The notes: generated by a model not told the origin, from the letters alone. DNA of 8,462 nucleotides from Gammaproteobacteria bacterium (GCA_029880755.1 JAOUNW010000090.1:1-8462); one strand, 5' to 3'. Shown: positions 1 to 6,411, counted from the first letter of the stretch. Translations and numbers: made by a program.

Positions 1-831
1 CAGTCGCTCCAAATCCGCCTCCATGGCATCCAAAAATATGCTGTTTAAAATGTGACTGGCGATCTGCGCCAGCGACGGATAGCCCGTATCCTGAATACGC
101 TCTGCTTGTAGATCATTTTCATTGGTAACACCAATGACCAGAATGCGTTCCGCCCCCAGGTGCAGCGCCGGGCTCAACGGGGCGGTCTGGCGCATAGAGC
201 CGTCACCGAAAAATTCACGATGGACTTTCACCGCAGAAAAAATAAACGGTATCGCTGACGATGCCATTAAATGATCGACAGTAATGTTTGATCTCGAACC
301 CAGCCGGCGCACACGCCGCCAGGAGGTTATGGAGTCTTTCCCCTGATAAAATGTCAGGGATTGACCTGACGTGTAGCCGGAGGCGGTTATCCCCAAGGCA
401 TCAATAACGCCGTTATCAATGGACTCCTGAATGCGTTCGCAAGGCATATAATGTGTAAGCAGGCGCCGCAGCGGAGAACGGTCCAACAAAGACGTGGGGT
501 TATATTTACCCAGCCCTCCCAAAAACAACGCCAATAACCAGTGGGCGCCACTCTTGATAATTCCTACCGGATCGGCACGAAATACTTTTTCGGTCTGGAA
601 GTTGCGCCAGACACGCAGTAAGCGGTTTACGGCCTCATGAAAATTTGCGCCATATATGGCAATAGCGGCAGAGTTAATCGCACCGGCAGAAGTCCCACAG
701 ATAATCGGAAAAGGATTGCGGGCATCCTTAGGCAAAAACTCACAAATCGCCTTTAGGACTCCTACCTGGTAGGCGGCCCGGGCGCCGCCCCCTGATAAAA
801 TTAGTCCAATTTTTGGTTTTTCTTGCTGCAT
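1..831 (-). CDS. Patatin-like phospholipase family protein, C-terminus cut by window edge
   Basis: Predicted lipid acyl hydrolase with a Ser-Asp catalytic dyad. Reading leftward from ATG at 831, 277 residues are open to the window edge with no stop, so the 3' end lies outside. The glycine-rich oxyanion-hole motif GGGARA is at residues 14-19, the nucleophile elbow GTSAG at 46-50 (catalytic Ser48), and the DG motif FGDGS at 208-212 (catalytic Asp210). All key residues are present, so it looks active. I see no signal peptide or membrane segment at the N-terminus, so it is probably cytoplasmic or membrane-associated. An in-frame TAG lies 15 bases before the ATG, which rules out a longer start, and AAAGG lies just upstream as a weak ribosome site. 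The gene diverges from the DUF59 gene. The family is certain; the substrate (phospholipid or other acyl ester) cannot be told from sequence. Bacterial relatives are often 300-400 residues, so a moderate piece is probably missing. Confidence 0.93.
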   Translation of the reverse strand, partial: MQQEKPKIGLILSGGGARAAYQVGVLKAICEFLPKDARNPFPIICGTSAGAINSAAIAIYGANFHEAVNRLLRVWRNFQTEKVFRADPVGIIKSGAHWLLALFLGGLGKYNPTSLLDRSPLRRLLTHYMPCERIQESIDNGVIDALGITASGYTSGQSLTFYQGKDSITSWRRVRRLGSRSNITVDHLMASSAIPFIFSAVKVHREFFGDGSMRQTAPLSPALHLGAERILVIGVTNENDLQAERIQDTGYPSLAQIASHILNSIFLDAMEADLERL

Positions 832-861
832 GAGCCTTTTATCCTAGCCTAGTGTATTTTA

Positions 862-887
862 TTTGGTGCAAACCTATTCCCACCAAA
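862..887. repeat. Inverted repeat upstream of the patatin gene, operator-like
   Basis: Perfect 7-bp arms TTTGGTG (862-868) and CACCAAA (881-887) are separated by 12 bases. The repeat sits directly upstream of a TAAAAT hexamer on the minus strand (861-856) that could be the -10 of the patatin gene, so the repeat would occupy the spacer and -35 zone. That is a typical place for a repressor or activator site. No good -35 hexamer is visible, which would fit an activator-dependent promoter. Chance occurrence is possible. Confidence 0.3.
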
Positions 888-987
888 GATTAGCGCAATC
901 ACATCCAAAAACTGAGCCCGGGAAAAGATGCGGGGTTTTACCGGTTTTGTCCTAAAGATCAACATGATGCCGTGAATAATATTAGCA

Positions 988-1013
988 TTTCCTGATTAAT
1001 ATAGTAGGGCTAT
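988..1013. promoter_or_regulatory. Possible IscR type 1-like binding site (weak)
   Basis: The stretch resembles the E. coli IscR type 1 consensus: a C-C-T-G-A left half, an A/T-rich centre AATAT, then AGTAGGG. About 19 of 25 degenerate consensus positions agree by eye, with the final TAT displaced by one base. It ends 3 bases before the -35 of the promoter of the DUF59 gene, a gene with a likely Fe-S role, which is why I record it. The match is imperfect and A/T-rich sequence gives such hits by chance. Confidence 0.22.
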
Positions 1014-1016
1014 GGC

Positions 1017-1044
1017 TTGCCAAATGCCTGTCCCTTGTTATGAT
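1017..1044 (+). promoter_or_regulatory. Sigma70-type promoter for the DUF59-hflD pair
   Basis: TTGCCA (1017-1022, 5 of 6 to TTGACA) and TATGAT (1039-1044, 5 of 6 to TATAAT) are separated by 16 bases. Transcription should begin near 1051. The -10 hexamer overlaps the first ATG codons of the open frame (1040 and 1043), so these cannot be the translation start if this promoter is used. It is the best promoter match in the window. Confidence 0.6.
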
Positions 1045-1062
1045 GGCATCCATGACTCAAGC

Positions 1063-1066
1063 GGAG
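1063..1066 (+). promoter_or_regulatory. Ribosome binding site that favours the GTG start at 1076
   Basis: GGAG lies 9 bases before GTG at 1076. The alternative ATG codons at 1040 and 1043 have no purine-rich sequence upstream; the bases before them are pyrimidine-rich (CTGTCCCTTGTT). Confidence 0.6.
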
Positions 1067-1075
1067 AAACAAATT

Positions 1076-1339
1076 GTGAGCACTCGTAAAGTAACCGAGG
1101 CAATGATCTATGAAGCATTACAGGACGTAATGGATCCTGAACTCAATCGTAACGTGGTCGATTTAGGCTTTATCCAGGAAATAGACATTGCCGGAGATTA
1201 TGTCCACCTGGATATTCAGTTAACCACACCTATGTGTCCACGCGCGGAAGAAATTGTTCAAATGATCAAAACTGCAGCCGAGAGTGTCGAGGGTATCCGG
1301 GAGGCAGAGGTTGAACGTGTATGCATGAGGGGCGCCTGA
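1076..1339 (+). CDS. MIP18/DUF59 family protein (SufT/PaaD-like), probable Fe-S cluster assembly factor
   Basis: A small protein of 87 residues from GTG 1076, or 99 from ATG 1040. It carries the family hallmarks: DPEL at residues 20-23, VDLG at 28-31, alternating beta-strand residues in the middle, and the TTPMCP motif at 50-55 with the conserved Cys54. Characterised members (SufT, yeast Cia2/human MIP18, PaaD) help deliver Fe-S clusters to target proteins. The same domain also opens some Mrp/ApbC ATPases, but no ATPase follows here. The C-terminus ends soon after the last predicted strand (VERVCMRGA) and lacks the tryptophan/proline-rich tail seen in PaaD-type members. The start is chosen from GGAG at 1063-1066 and from a promoter whose -10 covers the ATG at 1040. 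ATG 1052, almost at the predicted transcript start, would be a leaderless alternative. hflD follows after 15 bases. Family assignment is firm; the exact role is inferred. Confidence 0.88.
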   Translation: MSTRKVTEAMIYEALQDVMDPELNRNVVDLGFIQEIDIAGDYVHLDIQLTTPMCPRAEEIVQMIKTAAESVEGIREAEVERVCMRGA

Positions 1340-1344
1340 TTACC

Positions 1345-1348
1345 AGGT
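1345..1348 (+). promoter_or_regulatory. Ribosome binding site supporting the TTG start of hflD
   Basis: AGGT lies 6 bases before TTG at 1355, between the DUF59 stop and hflD. No in-frame ATG or GTG occurs between here and the conserved N-terminal helix (TLALAAIFQAA), so this site decides the start. Confidence 0.5.
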
Positions 1349-1354
1349 ACACCT

Positions 1355-2029
1355 TTGGCGACCACATCCGCCACAGCCGGCATTAATCTGGATCAGGAAC
1401 GCACACTGGCACTGGCCGCTATCTTTCAGGCGGCCCAGATTGCGCACCAACTTGCCCGTACCGGGCGAACCGACTCGCAAGCGTTATACACAAGCCTCAA
1501 TAGCATACTGATCACTGACGCAGATAATGCTCGTGCCATCTTCGGCGACACAAAAAATCTGAGGCTAGGCCTAAAAACCTTACAAGACAAATTCTCCAAT
1601 CAGCCCGCGGCCGATGATCTGGATCTGGCACGTTATGTCATCAGCCTGATCCAGCTTCAATCAAAGATAAAGCGATATGAAGCTGTGCGGGAAGCTATTT
1701 CTCGGGGCATCCAATCCATCAAGTCGCAAAAAGATTTTTTCAAAAGCGAGGAAGAATTTTCGCTCCATCCGACAATTATTAGCAAATTGGCGGAATTGTA
1801 CAAACAAACCGTGAGCACACTCGCACCACGCATCATTATAAAAGGTGACCAGAACTTCTTAACCAGCGTCGTTATCGCGGACAAGATAAGGGCAGCACTA
1901 CTGGCGGGAATTCGTGCTGGTTTCCTATGGCATCAGCTTGGTGGCCGCCGCTGGCATTTGTTGTTTCGCCGCGGAAAAATTATCCGCCAAACACAGCGCC
2001 TTCTTCAGGAAAATAAATTAGGCGCCTAA
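1355..2029 (+). CDS. hflD: HflD, high-frequency lysogenization protein homologue
   Basis: A 224-residue, mostly helical protein recognised as HflD (formerly YcfC). Conserved blocks are TLALAAIFQAAQIAHQLA at 17-34, the SLNSI segment at 47-51, the SLIQLQSKI stretch at 97-105, TLAPRIIIKG at 155-164, and the signature IRAALLAGIRAGFLWHQLGG at 178-197. E. coli HflD is 213 residues; this one has about 8 extra residues at the N-terminus. In E. coli it is a peripheral inner-membrane protein that binds the phage lambda CII activator and promotes CII degradation. Its role without phage is not settled. It starts with TTG at 1355 behind AGGT. In Enterobacteriaceae and many relatives it lies between mnmA and purB; here it follows a DUF59 gene by 15 bases and is probably co-transcribed with it. 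Its last 12 bases overlap the end of gatB on the other strand. Family assignment is strong; the exact start is less sure. Confidence 0.92.
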   Translation: MATTSATAGINLDQERTLALAAIFQAAQIAHQLARTGRTDSQALYTSLNSILITDADNARAIFGDTKNLRLGLKTLQDKFSNQPAADDLDLARYVISLIQLQSKIKRYEAVREAISRGIQSIKSQKDFFKSEEEFSLHPTIISKLAELYKQTVSTLAPRIIIKGDQNFLTSVVIADKIRAALLAGIRAGFLWHQLGGRRWHLLFRRGKIIRQTQRLLQENKLGA

Positions 2030-2037
2030 TTTCTTTT
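2010..2037. terminator. Palindrome at the convergent hflD/gatB ends, possible bidirectional terminator
   Basis: The perfect 18-bp palindrome AAATTAGGCGCCTAATTT (2015-2032) is extended by AAAA (2010-2013) and TTTT (2034-2037) around one mismatch. On either strand the transcript could fold into a hairpin with a GCGC loop followed by a broken U tract, the arrangement of a bidirectional terminator. The stem is A/T-rich and the loop tight, so it would be weak. The central 12 bases also encode both C-termini, so coding selection may not explain all of the symmetry. Confidence 0.35.
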
Positions 2038-3451
2038 TCAGTATCTGATTCACTTGCGCCGGGTTGGCTTTACCCTTGCTCGCCTTCATTACCTGGCCGA
2101 CAAAGTAGCCGAATAACTTTTCCTGACCAGCCTTATATTGCGCAACCTGTGATGGGCTATTAGCCAACACTTCATCAATGATGGGTTCAATGGAAGCACT
2201 GTCAGTGATCTGCTTAAGCCCTTTCTTATCAATGATAACATCAGCATCCCCCTCGCCCTTCCACATGGCATCCAGTACGTCCTTGGCGATCTTTCCGGAT
2301 ATCGTGTTGTCTTTAATGCGCTTTAACAAACCAGATAGCATACCGGCGGTAACGGGAGAGTCCTTTATGTCCACCGCGTCTTTGTTGAGATATGCCAACA
2401 ACTCTCCCGCCACCCAATTGGCAGCAATTTTTGCCTCCACACCGGATTCGCTTACCACTGTCTCGAAGTATTGCGCCATTTCCCGGCTGGCAGTCAATAC
2501 ACCGGCATCATAATCCGATAACTGATAATCATTGATAAAACGCCTGCGCTTGGCATCGGGCAACTCGGGTAAGCTTCTCGCAACGGCCTCTATAAATGAC
2601 TGATCCAGCTCCATTGGCGGCAGGTCCGGATCAGGAAAATAGCGATAGTCGTTGGCCTCTTCCTTGCTACGCATGGAGCGCGTGACATCCTTGACGGAAT
2701 CGTAAAGCCGCGTCTCCTGTACCACTTGGCCACCACTTTCAATTACATCTATCTGCCGTTCCACCTCATACTCAATGGCCTTCTCGATAAAACGGAAAGA
2801 ATTGATGTTCTTTAGCTCTGCGCGCGTGCCGAACTCTTTTTGGCCCTTGGGCCTCACTGACACATTGGCATCACAACGGAAGGAGCCTTCCTGCATATTG
2901 CCATCACAAATCTCCAGATAACGCACCAACTCATGCAGTTTTTTCAGATAAGCCACCGCTTCCTGCGCTGAGCGCATATCGGGCTCGGAAACAATTTCCA
3001 ACAAAGGTGTCCCGGCACGGTTCAGGTCGATGCCGGTCATGCCATGGAAATCTTCATGCAAGGACTTGCCAGCGTCTTCTTCCAAATGGGCGCGGGTAAT
3101 GCCAATTACCTTTTCCTTGTCATTCACAGCAATGGTTAAACTGCCTTTACCGACAATGGGTAATTCATACTGGCTTATCTGATAACCCTTAGGCAAGTCG
3201 GGATAGAAATAATTCTTGCGCGCAAAAATAGAACGGTGATTGATTTCTGCGCCAACAGCCAGGCCAAACTTCACGGCCATGCGCGCTGCCTCCTTGTTCA
3301 TTACAGGCAACACGCCCGGCATCGCCAGATCAATAATGCAGGCCTGGGTATTGGGCTCAGCACCATAACGGATAGAAGCACCGGAAAAGATTTTGCTCTT
3401 CGTGAGAAGCTGAACATGAACCTCCAGACCAATTACCGTCTCCCAGGCCAT
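2018..3451 (-). CDS. gatB: Aspartyl/glutamyl-tRNA(Asn/Gln) amidotransferase subunit B
   Basis: The GatB subunit (477 residues, family norm about 475-485) phosphorylates the tRNA-bound Glu or Asp and completes the transfer with ammonia channelled from GatA. Family landmarks: GLEVHVQL at 8-15, SKIFSGAS at 19-26, YFYPDLPKGYQISQYE at 81-96, HLEEDAGKS at 122-130, GTPLLEIVSEPDMRS at 147-161, GSFRCDANVSVRP at 189-201 and YRYFPDPDLPP at 269-279. The C-terminal part, from about residue 330, is the helical YqeY-type domain that contacts the tRNA. A longer frame opens at 3484 but its extra residues lie over the end of gatA. I choose ATG 3451 because the family begins MAWETVIGLE, AAGGA sits 9 bases before it (3465-3461), and it forms a TAATG junction with the gatA stop, sharing one base. 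It is the last gene of gatC-gatA-gatB and meets hflD head-on, ending in LGA. Confidence 0.98.
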   Translation of the reverse strand: MAWETVIGLEVHVQLLTKSKIFSGASIRYGAEPNTQACIIDLAMPGVLPVMNKEAARMAVKFGLAVGAEINHRSIFARKNYFYPDLPKGYQISQYELPIVGKGSLTIAVNDKEKVIGITRAHLEEDAGKSLHEDFHGMTGIDLNRAGTPLLEIVSEPDMRSAQEAVAYLKKLHELVRYLEICDGNMQEGSFRCDANVSVRPKGQKEFGTRAELKNINSFRFIEKAIEYEVERQIDVIESGGQVVQETRLYDSVKDVTRSMRSKEEANDYRYFPDPDLPPMELDQSFIEAVARSLPELPDAKRRRFINDYQLSDYDAGVLTASREMAQYFETVVSESGVEAKIAANWVAGELLAYLNKDAVDIKDSPVTAGMLSGLLKRIKDNTISGKIAKDVLDAMWKGEGDADVIIDKKGLKQITDSASIEPIIDEVLANSPSQVAQYKAGQEKLFGYFVGQVMKASKGKANPAQVNQILKKKLGA

Positions 3452-4908
3452 TATGCGTATTCCTTGGGCATGCGCCGATGCCAATCCGTCACCATCTGAT
3501 AGCGGTGCGCAACATTAAGCAATCTGGCCTCGTCAAAATATTTCCCAATAATTTGCAGACCCACGGGTAATCCCTGGCTATCGAAGCCGGCTGGCACGGA
3601 AATTCCGGGCAAACCGGCCAGGTTTACCGATATGGTGTAGATATCATTCAGATACATGGCAACGGGGTCATCAGTCTTGTCACCTAACTTAAAAGCTGTT
3701 GTTGGTGACGTCGGGCCCATCAAGACATCACATTGCTCAAACACCTGATTAAAGTCCTCCGCGATCAGGCGCCGCAATTGCTGAGCCTTGAGGTAATAGG
3801 CATCGTAATAACCTGCCGACAAGGCATAGGTGCCAATCATGATACGCCGCTTCACTTCGTCACCGAACCCCTGCGCTCTTGTCTTCTGGTACATATCGAT
3901 CAGATCGCCGTACTCCTGGGCACGCAAACCGTAACGCACGCCGTCGTAACGGGATAAATTGGATGAAGCCTCCGCAGGCGCCAGAACATAATAACAGGGC
4001 ACTGCCAGATGACTGTTGGGCAAACTGACTTTTACAATCTCGGCTCCCAGTTTCTTGTATTCACCAATGGCTTCCTCCACCACGCTGGCCACTTCTGAAT
4101 TTAGGCCCTCGCCAAAAAATTCTTCAGGTAATCCGATTCTCAAGCCCTGTAAATCGTGGTTTAGCGTTTCAGTGAAATCAGGCACCGCGATACCACTGGA
4201 AGTGGAATCCTTGTCATCAAAACCGGCCATAGCGTTTAGCAATATGGCGGCGTCCTTGGCGGACTGAGTCATGGGTCCGGCTTGATCCAGACTGGAAGCG
4301 AATGCAATCATGCCAAAACGGGAAACACGACCGTAACTGGGCTTGAGTCCGGTAATACCGCAAAATGCCGCCGGTTGACGGATAGAGCCGCCGGTATCCG
4401 TACCCGTTGCAGCCGGCGCCAAACGCGCCGCCGTTGCCGCGGCCGAACCGCCAGAGCTGCCGCCAGGGACCCTACTAGTGTCCCAGGGATTTTTTACCGG
4501 ACCGTAAAACGAGGTTTCGTTGGAAGAGCCCATAGCAAATTCGTCCATGTTGGTTTTACCCAATACCACCGCACCAGCCTGTTTCAATCTGGCAATCAGG
4601 GTCGCGTCATAAGGCGAGATAAAATTGGATAAGATTTTTGAACCACAGGTTGTCAGCATGCCCTGGGTACAAAAAATATCTTTCTGGGCGATGGGAATGC
4701 CGGTCAAGGCCGTGGCCTTACCGTGCTGGATCATGACATCGGCCTCACGGGCCTGCGTTAAGGCCTGGTCTCTATCGACAGTAATATAGGCATTGAGATC
4801 TTTGTGTTGTTCTATGCGGTCCAGAAATCCTGCCGTCAACTCAACGCTGGAGCAGGTTTTCTTCGCCAGATCCCCGGACAGTTCGGCAATGGTTTTTTTA
4901 TGAAACAT
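3451..4908 (-). CDS. gatA: Aspartyl/glutamyl-tRNA(Asn/Gln) amidotransferase subunit A
   Basis: GatA (485 residues, full length) is the glutaminase subunit of the amidotransferase. It hydrolyses glutamine and sends ammonia to GatB. It belongs to the amidase signature family, and the Ser-cisSer-Lys triad is complete: Lys76 in IAQKDIF, Ser151 in PGGSSGGSAAA, and Ser175 in GTDTGGSIRQPA. The spacings of 75 and 99 residues from the lysine equal those of the Staphylococcus aureus enzyme (Lys79, Ser154, Ser178). GKTNMDEFAMGSSNE (117-131), a further family motif, is also intact. ATG 4908 gives the usual MFHKKTIAEL-type start; AGG lies 12 bases upstream, slightly far. It follows gatC by 50 bases and its TAA shares one base with the gatB ATG, suggesting coupled translation. 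Confidence 0.98.
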   Translation of the reverse strand: MFHKKTIAELSGDLAKKTCSSVELTAGFLDRIEQHKDLNAYITVDRDQALTQAREADVMIQHGKATALTGIPIAQKDIFCTQGMLTTCGSKILSNFISPYDATLIARLKQAGAVVLGKTNMDEFAMGSSNETSFYGPVKNPWDTSRVPGGSSGGSAAATAARLAPAATGTDTGGSIRQPAAFCGITGLKPSYGRVSRFGMIAFASSLDQAGPMTQSAKDAAILLNAMAGFDDKDSTSSGIAVPDFTETLNHDLQGLRIGLPEEFFGEGLNSEVASVVEEAIGEYKKLGAEIVKVSLPNSHLAVPCYYVLAPAEASSNLSRYDGVRYGLRAQEYGDLIDMYQKTRAQGFGDEVKRRIMIGTYALSAGYYDAYYLKAQQLRRLIAEDFNQVFEQCDVLMGPTSPTTAFKLGDKTDDPVAMYLNDIYTISVNLAGLPGISVPAGFDSQGLPVGLQIIGKYFDEARLLNVAHRYQMVTDWHRRMPKEYA

Positions 4909-4958
4909 TCGAGAACTTTACCTGCACAAAAATTTGCAATACGCCAACAAGTTTGGGT

Positions 4959-5246
4959 TTATTCAATTACCCTTGGGACAAGGTATAAACCGGCTTCAAC
5001 CGCGGGTGCAATTGCCTGATATTTCTCCCGCTGGTCAGTTTCCGTGATACTGTCTTCTCGCAGGCGTAAGGAGACATCCCGGGGATGGGCCATGGGCACA
5101 ATACCCGTGGTATCGACAGCATTCATCTGCTCGATCAGCCCGAGTATCCGGGACAAGCTTTGGGTATAAACGTCGAGCTCTTGCTCACTGAGTTCCAATC
5201 GCGCAAGATGCGCTATCTTTATAACATCGTCTCGATCAAGTGACAT
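4959..5246 (-). CDS. gatC: Aspartyl/glutamyl-tRNA(Asn/Gln) amidotransferase subunit C
   Basis: GatC (95 residues) is the small subunit that wraps around the GatA-GatB interface and stabilises the complex. It shows the family pattern: DDVIKIAHLARLELSEQE at 6-23, the central helix ending IEQMNAVDTTGI, the AHPRDVSLRLRED segment at 53-65, and the C-terminal GLYLVPRVIE at 86-95. The frame is open to ATG 5291, which would add 15 residues (MVICALQASTRPDGF) unlike the family. ATG 5246 begins MSLDRDDV as expected, although its ribosome site is poor (GGACGG) while the upstream ATG has AAGG at a fair distance. It is the first gene of gatCAB and diverges from mreB. Confidence 0.95.
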   Translation of the reverse strand: MSLDRDDVIKIAHLARLELSEQELDVYTQSLSRILGLIEQMNAVDTTGIVPMAHPRDVSLRLREDSITETDQREKYQAIAPAVEAGLYLVPRVIE

Positions 5247-5305
5247 AAAACCGTCCGGGCGGGTGCTGGCTTGGAGGGCGCAAATTACCATATTCGAGCC
5301 TTAGG

Positions 5306-5334
5306 TTGAACCCGCCCCTTTGGGTTGCTAGAGT
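5306..5334 (+). promoter_or_regulatory. Candidate sigma70 promoter for mreBCD-mrdA
   Basis: TTGAAC (5306-5311) and TAGAGT (5329-5334) are separated by 17 bases; each matches its consensus at 4 of 6 positions. Transcription would start near 5341, leaving a leader of about 30 bases. A small inverted repeat, AACCC (5309-5313) with GGGTT (5322-5326), lies inside it, and a GTTCAA (5333-5338) mirrors the -35 hexamer. It is moderate on sequence alone; the position before a divergently placed operon supports it. Confidence 0.4.
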
Positions 5335-5352
5335 TCAATTATTCAACGAAGT

Positions 5353-5360
5353 AGGAAGGA
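5353..5360 (+). promoter_or_regulatory. Ribosome binding site of mreB
   Basis: AGGAAGGA gives two overlapping Shine-Dalgarno cores, the nearer ending 10 bases before ATG 5371. It is the strongest ribosome site in the window, whereas mreC, mreD and mrdA have weak ones. That fits MreB being made in large excess over the membrane proteins downstream. Confidence 0.7.
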
Positions 5361-5370
5361 AATCTCAACC

Positions 5371-6411
5371 ATGTTCAAGAACCTGCGCGGCCTGTTCTCT
5401 AGCGATCTCGCTATAGACCTGGGTACTGCCAATACCCTCATTTATGCCCGCGATAAGGGCATTGTGCTCAATGAACCCTCTGTTGTTGCTATCCGCCAGG
5501 GCCAGGGACGCAATAACCGCAGTATTCTGGCGGTAGGCGCGGAAGCCAAGCGCATGCTCGGACGTACCCCCGGCAACATTGAAGCCATCCGCCCAATGAA
5601 AGAGGGTGTTATCGCGGATTTCACTGTCACAGGTGAAATGCTCAAGTACTTTATCCGTAAAGTGCATGAAAACCGCCTGTTTCAACCAAGCCCACGAATC
5701 ATTATCTGTGTCCCCTGTGGTTCCACCCAGGTGGAACGGCGAGCCATCCGGGAATCGGCCATGGCTGCAGGGGCCCGGGAGGTATACCTCATCGAGGAGC
5801 CCATGGCGGCCGCCATTGGCGCCGACCTGCCCATTGCTGAGCCCAGTGGTTCCATGGTGCTGGATATAGGCGGCGGCACCAGTGAAGTGGGTGTCATTTC
5901 CCTGGGCGGTATCGTCTATTCCCACTCCCTGCGCATCGCCGGAGATAAAATGGACGAGGCCATTATCGGCTACGTTCGCAGAAAATATGGCCTGCTCATT
6001 GGCGAGGCCACGGCTGAAAAGATTAAAAAAGACATTGCCACCGCCTGGGCAGACAGCGAGCCCCGGGAGATGGAAATCAAGGGCCGGCATATTGCCGACG
6101 GTGTGCCACGTACACTGGAGTTGACCAGCAAAGAAATCAACGAGTCACTTCAGGAGTGCCTCACCGGCATTGTCCAGGCCATTAAGACTGCGCTGGAAAA
6201 AACACCGCCGGAGCTGGGGGCTGATATCGCTGAAAAAGGACTGGTGGTTACCGGAGGCGGTGCCTTGTTGCGCGACCTGGATCGATTGCTGAGCGAACAA
6301 ACTTCCTTGCCCATTATTGTCACAGAAGATCCGCTTACTTGCGTTGTCAGGGGTTGCGGAAAAGCGTTGGAAGACGCCGAAACCCTGGGTGATGTTTTTC
6401 TTTATGAGTAA
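5371..6411 (+). CDS. mreB: Rod shape-determining protein MreB, bacterial actin
   Basis: MreB (346 residues; E. coli 347) polymerises with ATP into antiparallel double filaments on the inner membrane that orient the elongation machinery. The short N-terminal segment MFKNLRGLFS can form the amphipathic membrane-binding helix. Actin-fold motifs follow: phosphate 1 DLAIDLGTANTLIY at 12-25, the connect region IEEPMAAAIGA at 141-151, phosphate 2 LDIGGGTSEVGVI at 164-176, and the adenosine motif VTGGGALL at 293-300. Nothing is missing. The start is fixed by a strong ribosome site at 5353-5360. It leads the mreBCD-mrdA cluster, with mreC 21 bases downstream, and diverges from gatCAB. A long antisense frame over its first 720 bases is a coding shadow. 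Confidence 0.99.
   Translation: MFKNLRGLFSSDLAIDLGTANTLIYARDKGIVLNEPSVVAIRQGQGRNNRSILAVGAEAKRMLGRTPGNIEAIRPMKEGVIADFTVTGEMLKYFIRKVHENRLFQPSPRIIICVPCGSTQVERRAIRESAMAAGAREVYLIEEPMAAAIGADLPIAEPSGSMVLDIGGGTSEVGVISLGGIVYSHSLRIAGDKMDEAIIGYVRRKYGLLIGEATAEKIKKDIATAWADSEPREMEIKGRHIADGVPRTLELTSKEINESLQECLTGIVQAIKTALEKTPPELGADIAEKGLVVTGGGALLRDLDRLLSEQTSLPIIVTEDPLTCVVRGCGKALEDAETLGDVFLYE

Noticed and set aside
925..957. Direct repeat GGTTTT/GGTTTT around ACC in the divergent gap
   Set aside because: Two short copies only, with no third copy, no symmetry and no link to a promoter element; likely chance.
1040..1075. ATG 1040 as start of the DUF59 gene
   Set aside because: It overlaps a strong -10 hexamer and has no ribosome site; GTG 1076 has one. 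Kept as an alternative rather than excluded.
1330..1420. Frameshift truncating the DUF59 gene before its usual tail
   Set aside because: I read the other forward frames past the stop and found no recognisable continuation, and hflD begins within 15 bases with its own ribosome site.
3452..3484. N-terminal extension of gatB (MASAHAQGIRI) to ATG 3484
   Set aside because: These bases encode the end of gatA. The family start, a good ribosome site and the TAATG junction all point to ATG 3451.
5365..6090. Open frame of 241 codons on the minus strand across mreB
   Set aside because: It lies wholly opposite a certain mreB. Its length follows from the codon composition of mreB, the product resembles no family I know, and no ribosome site precedes it.
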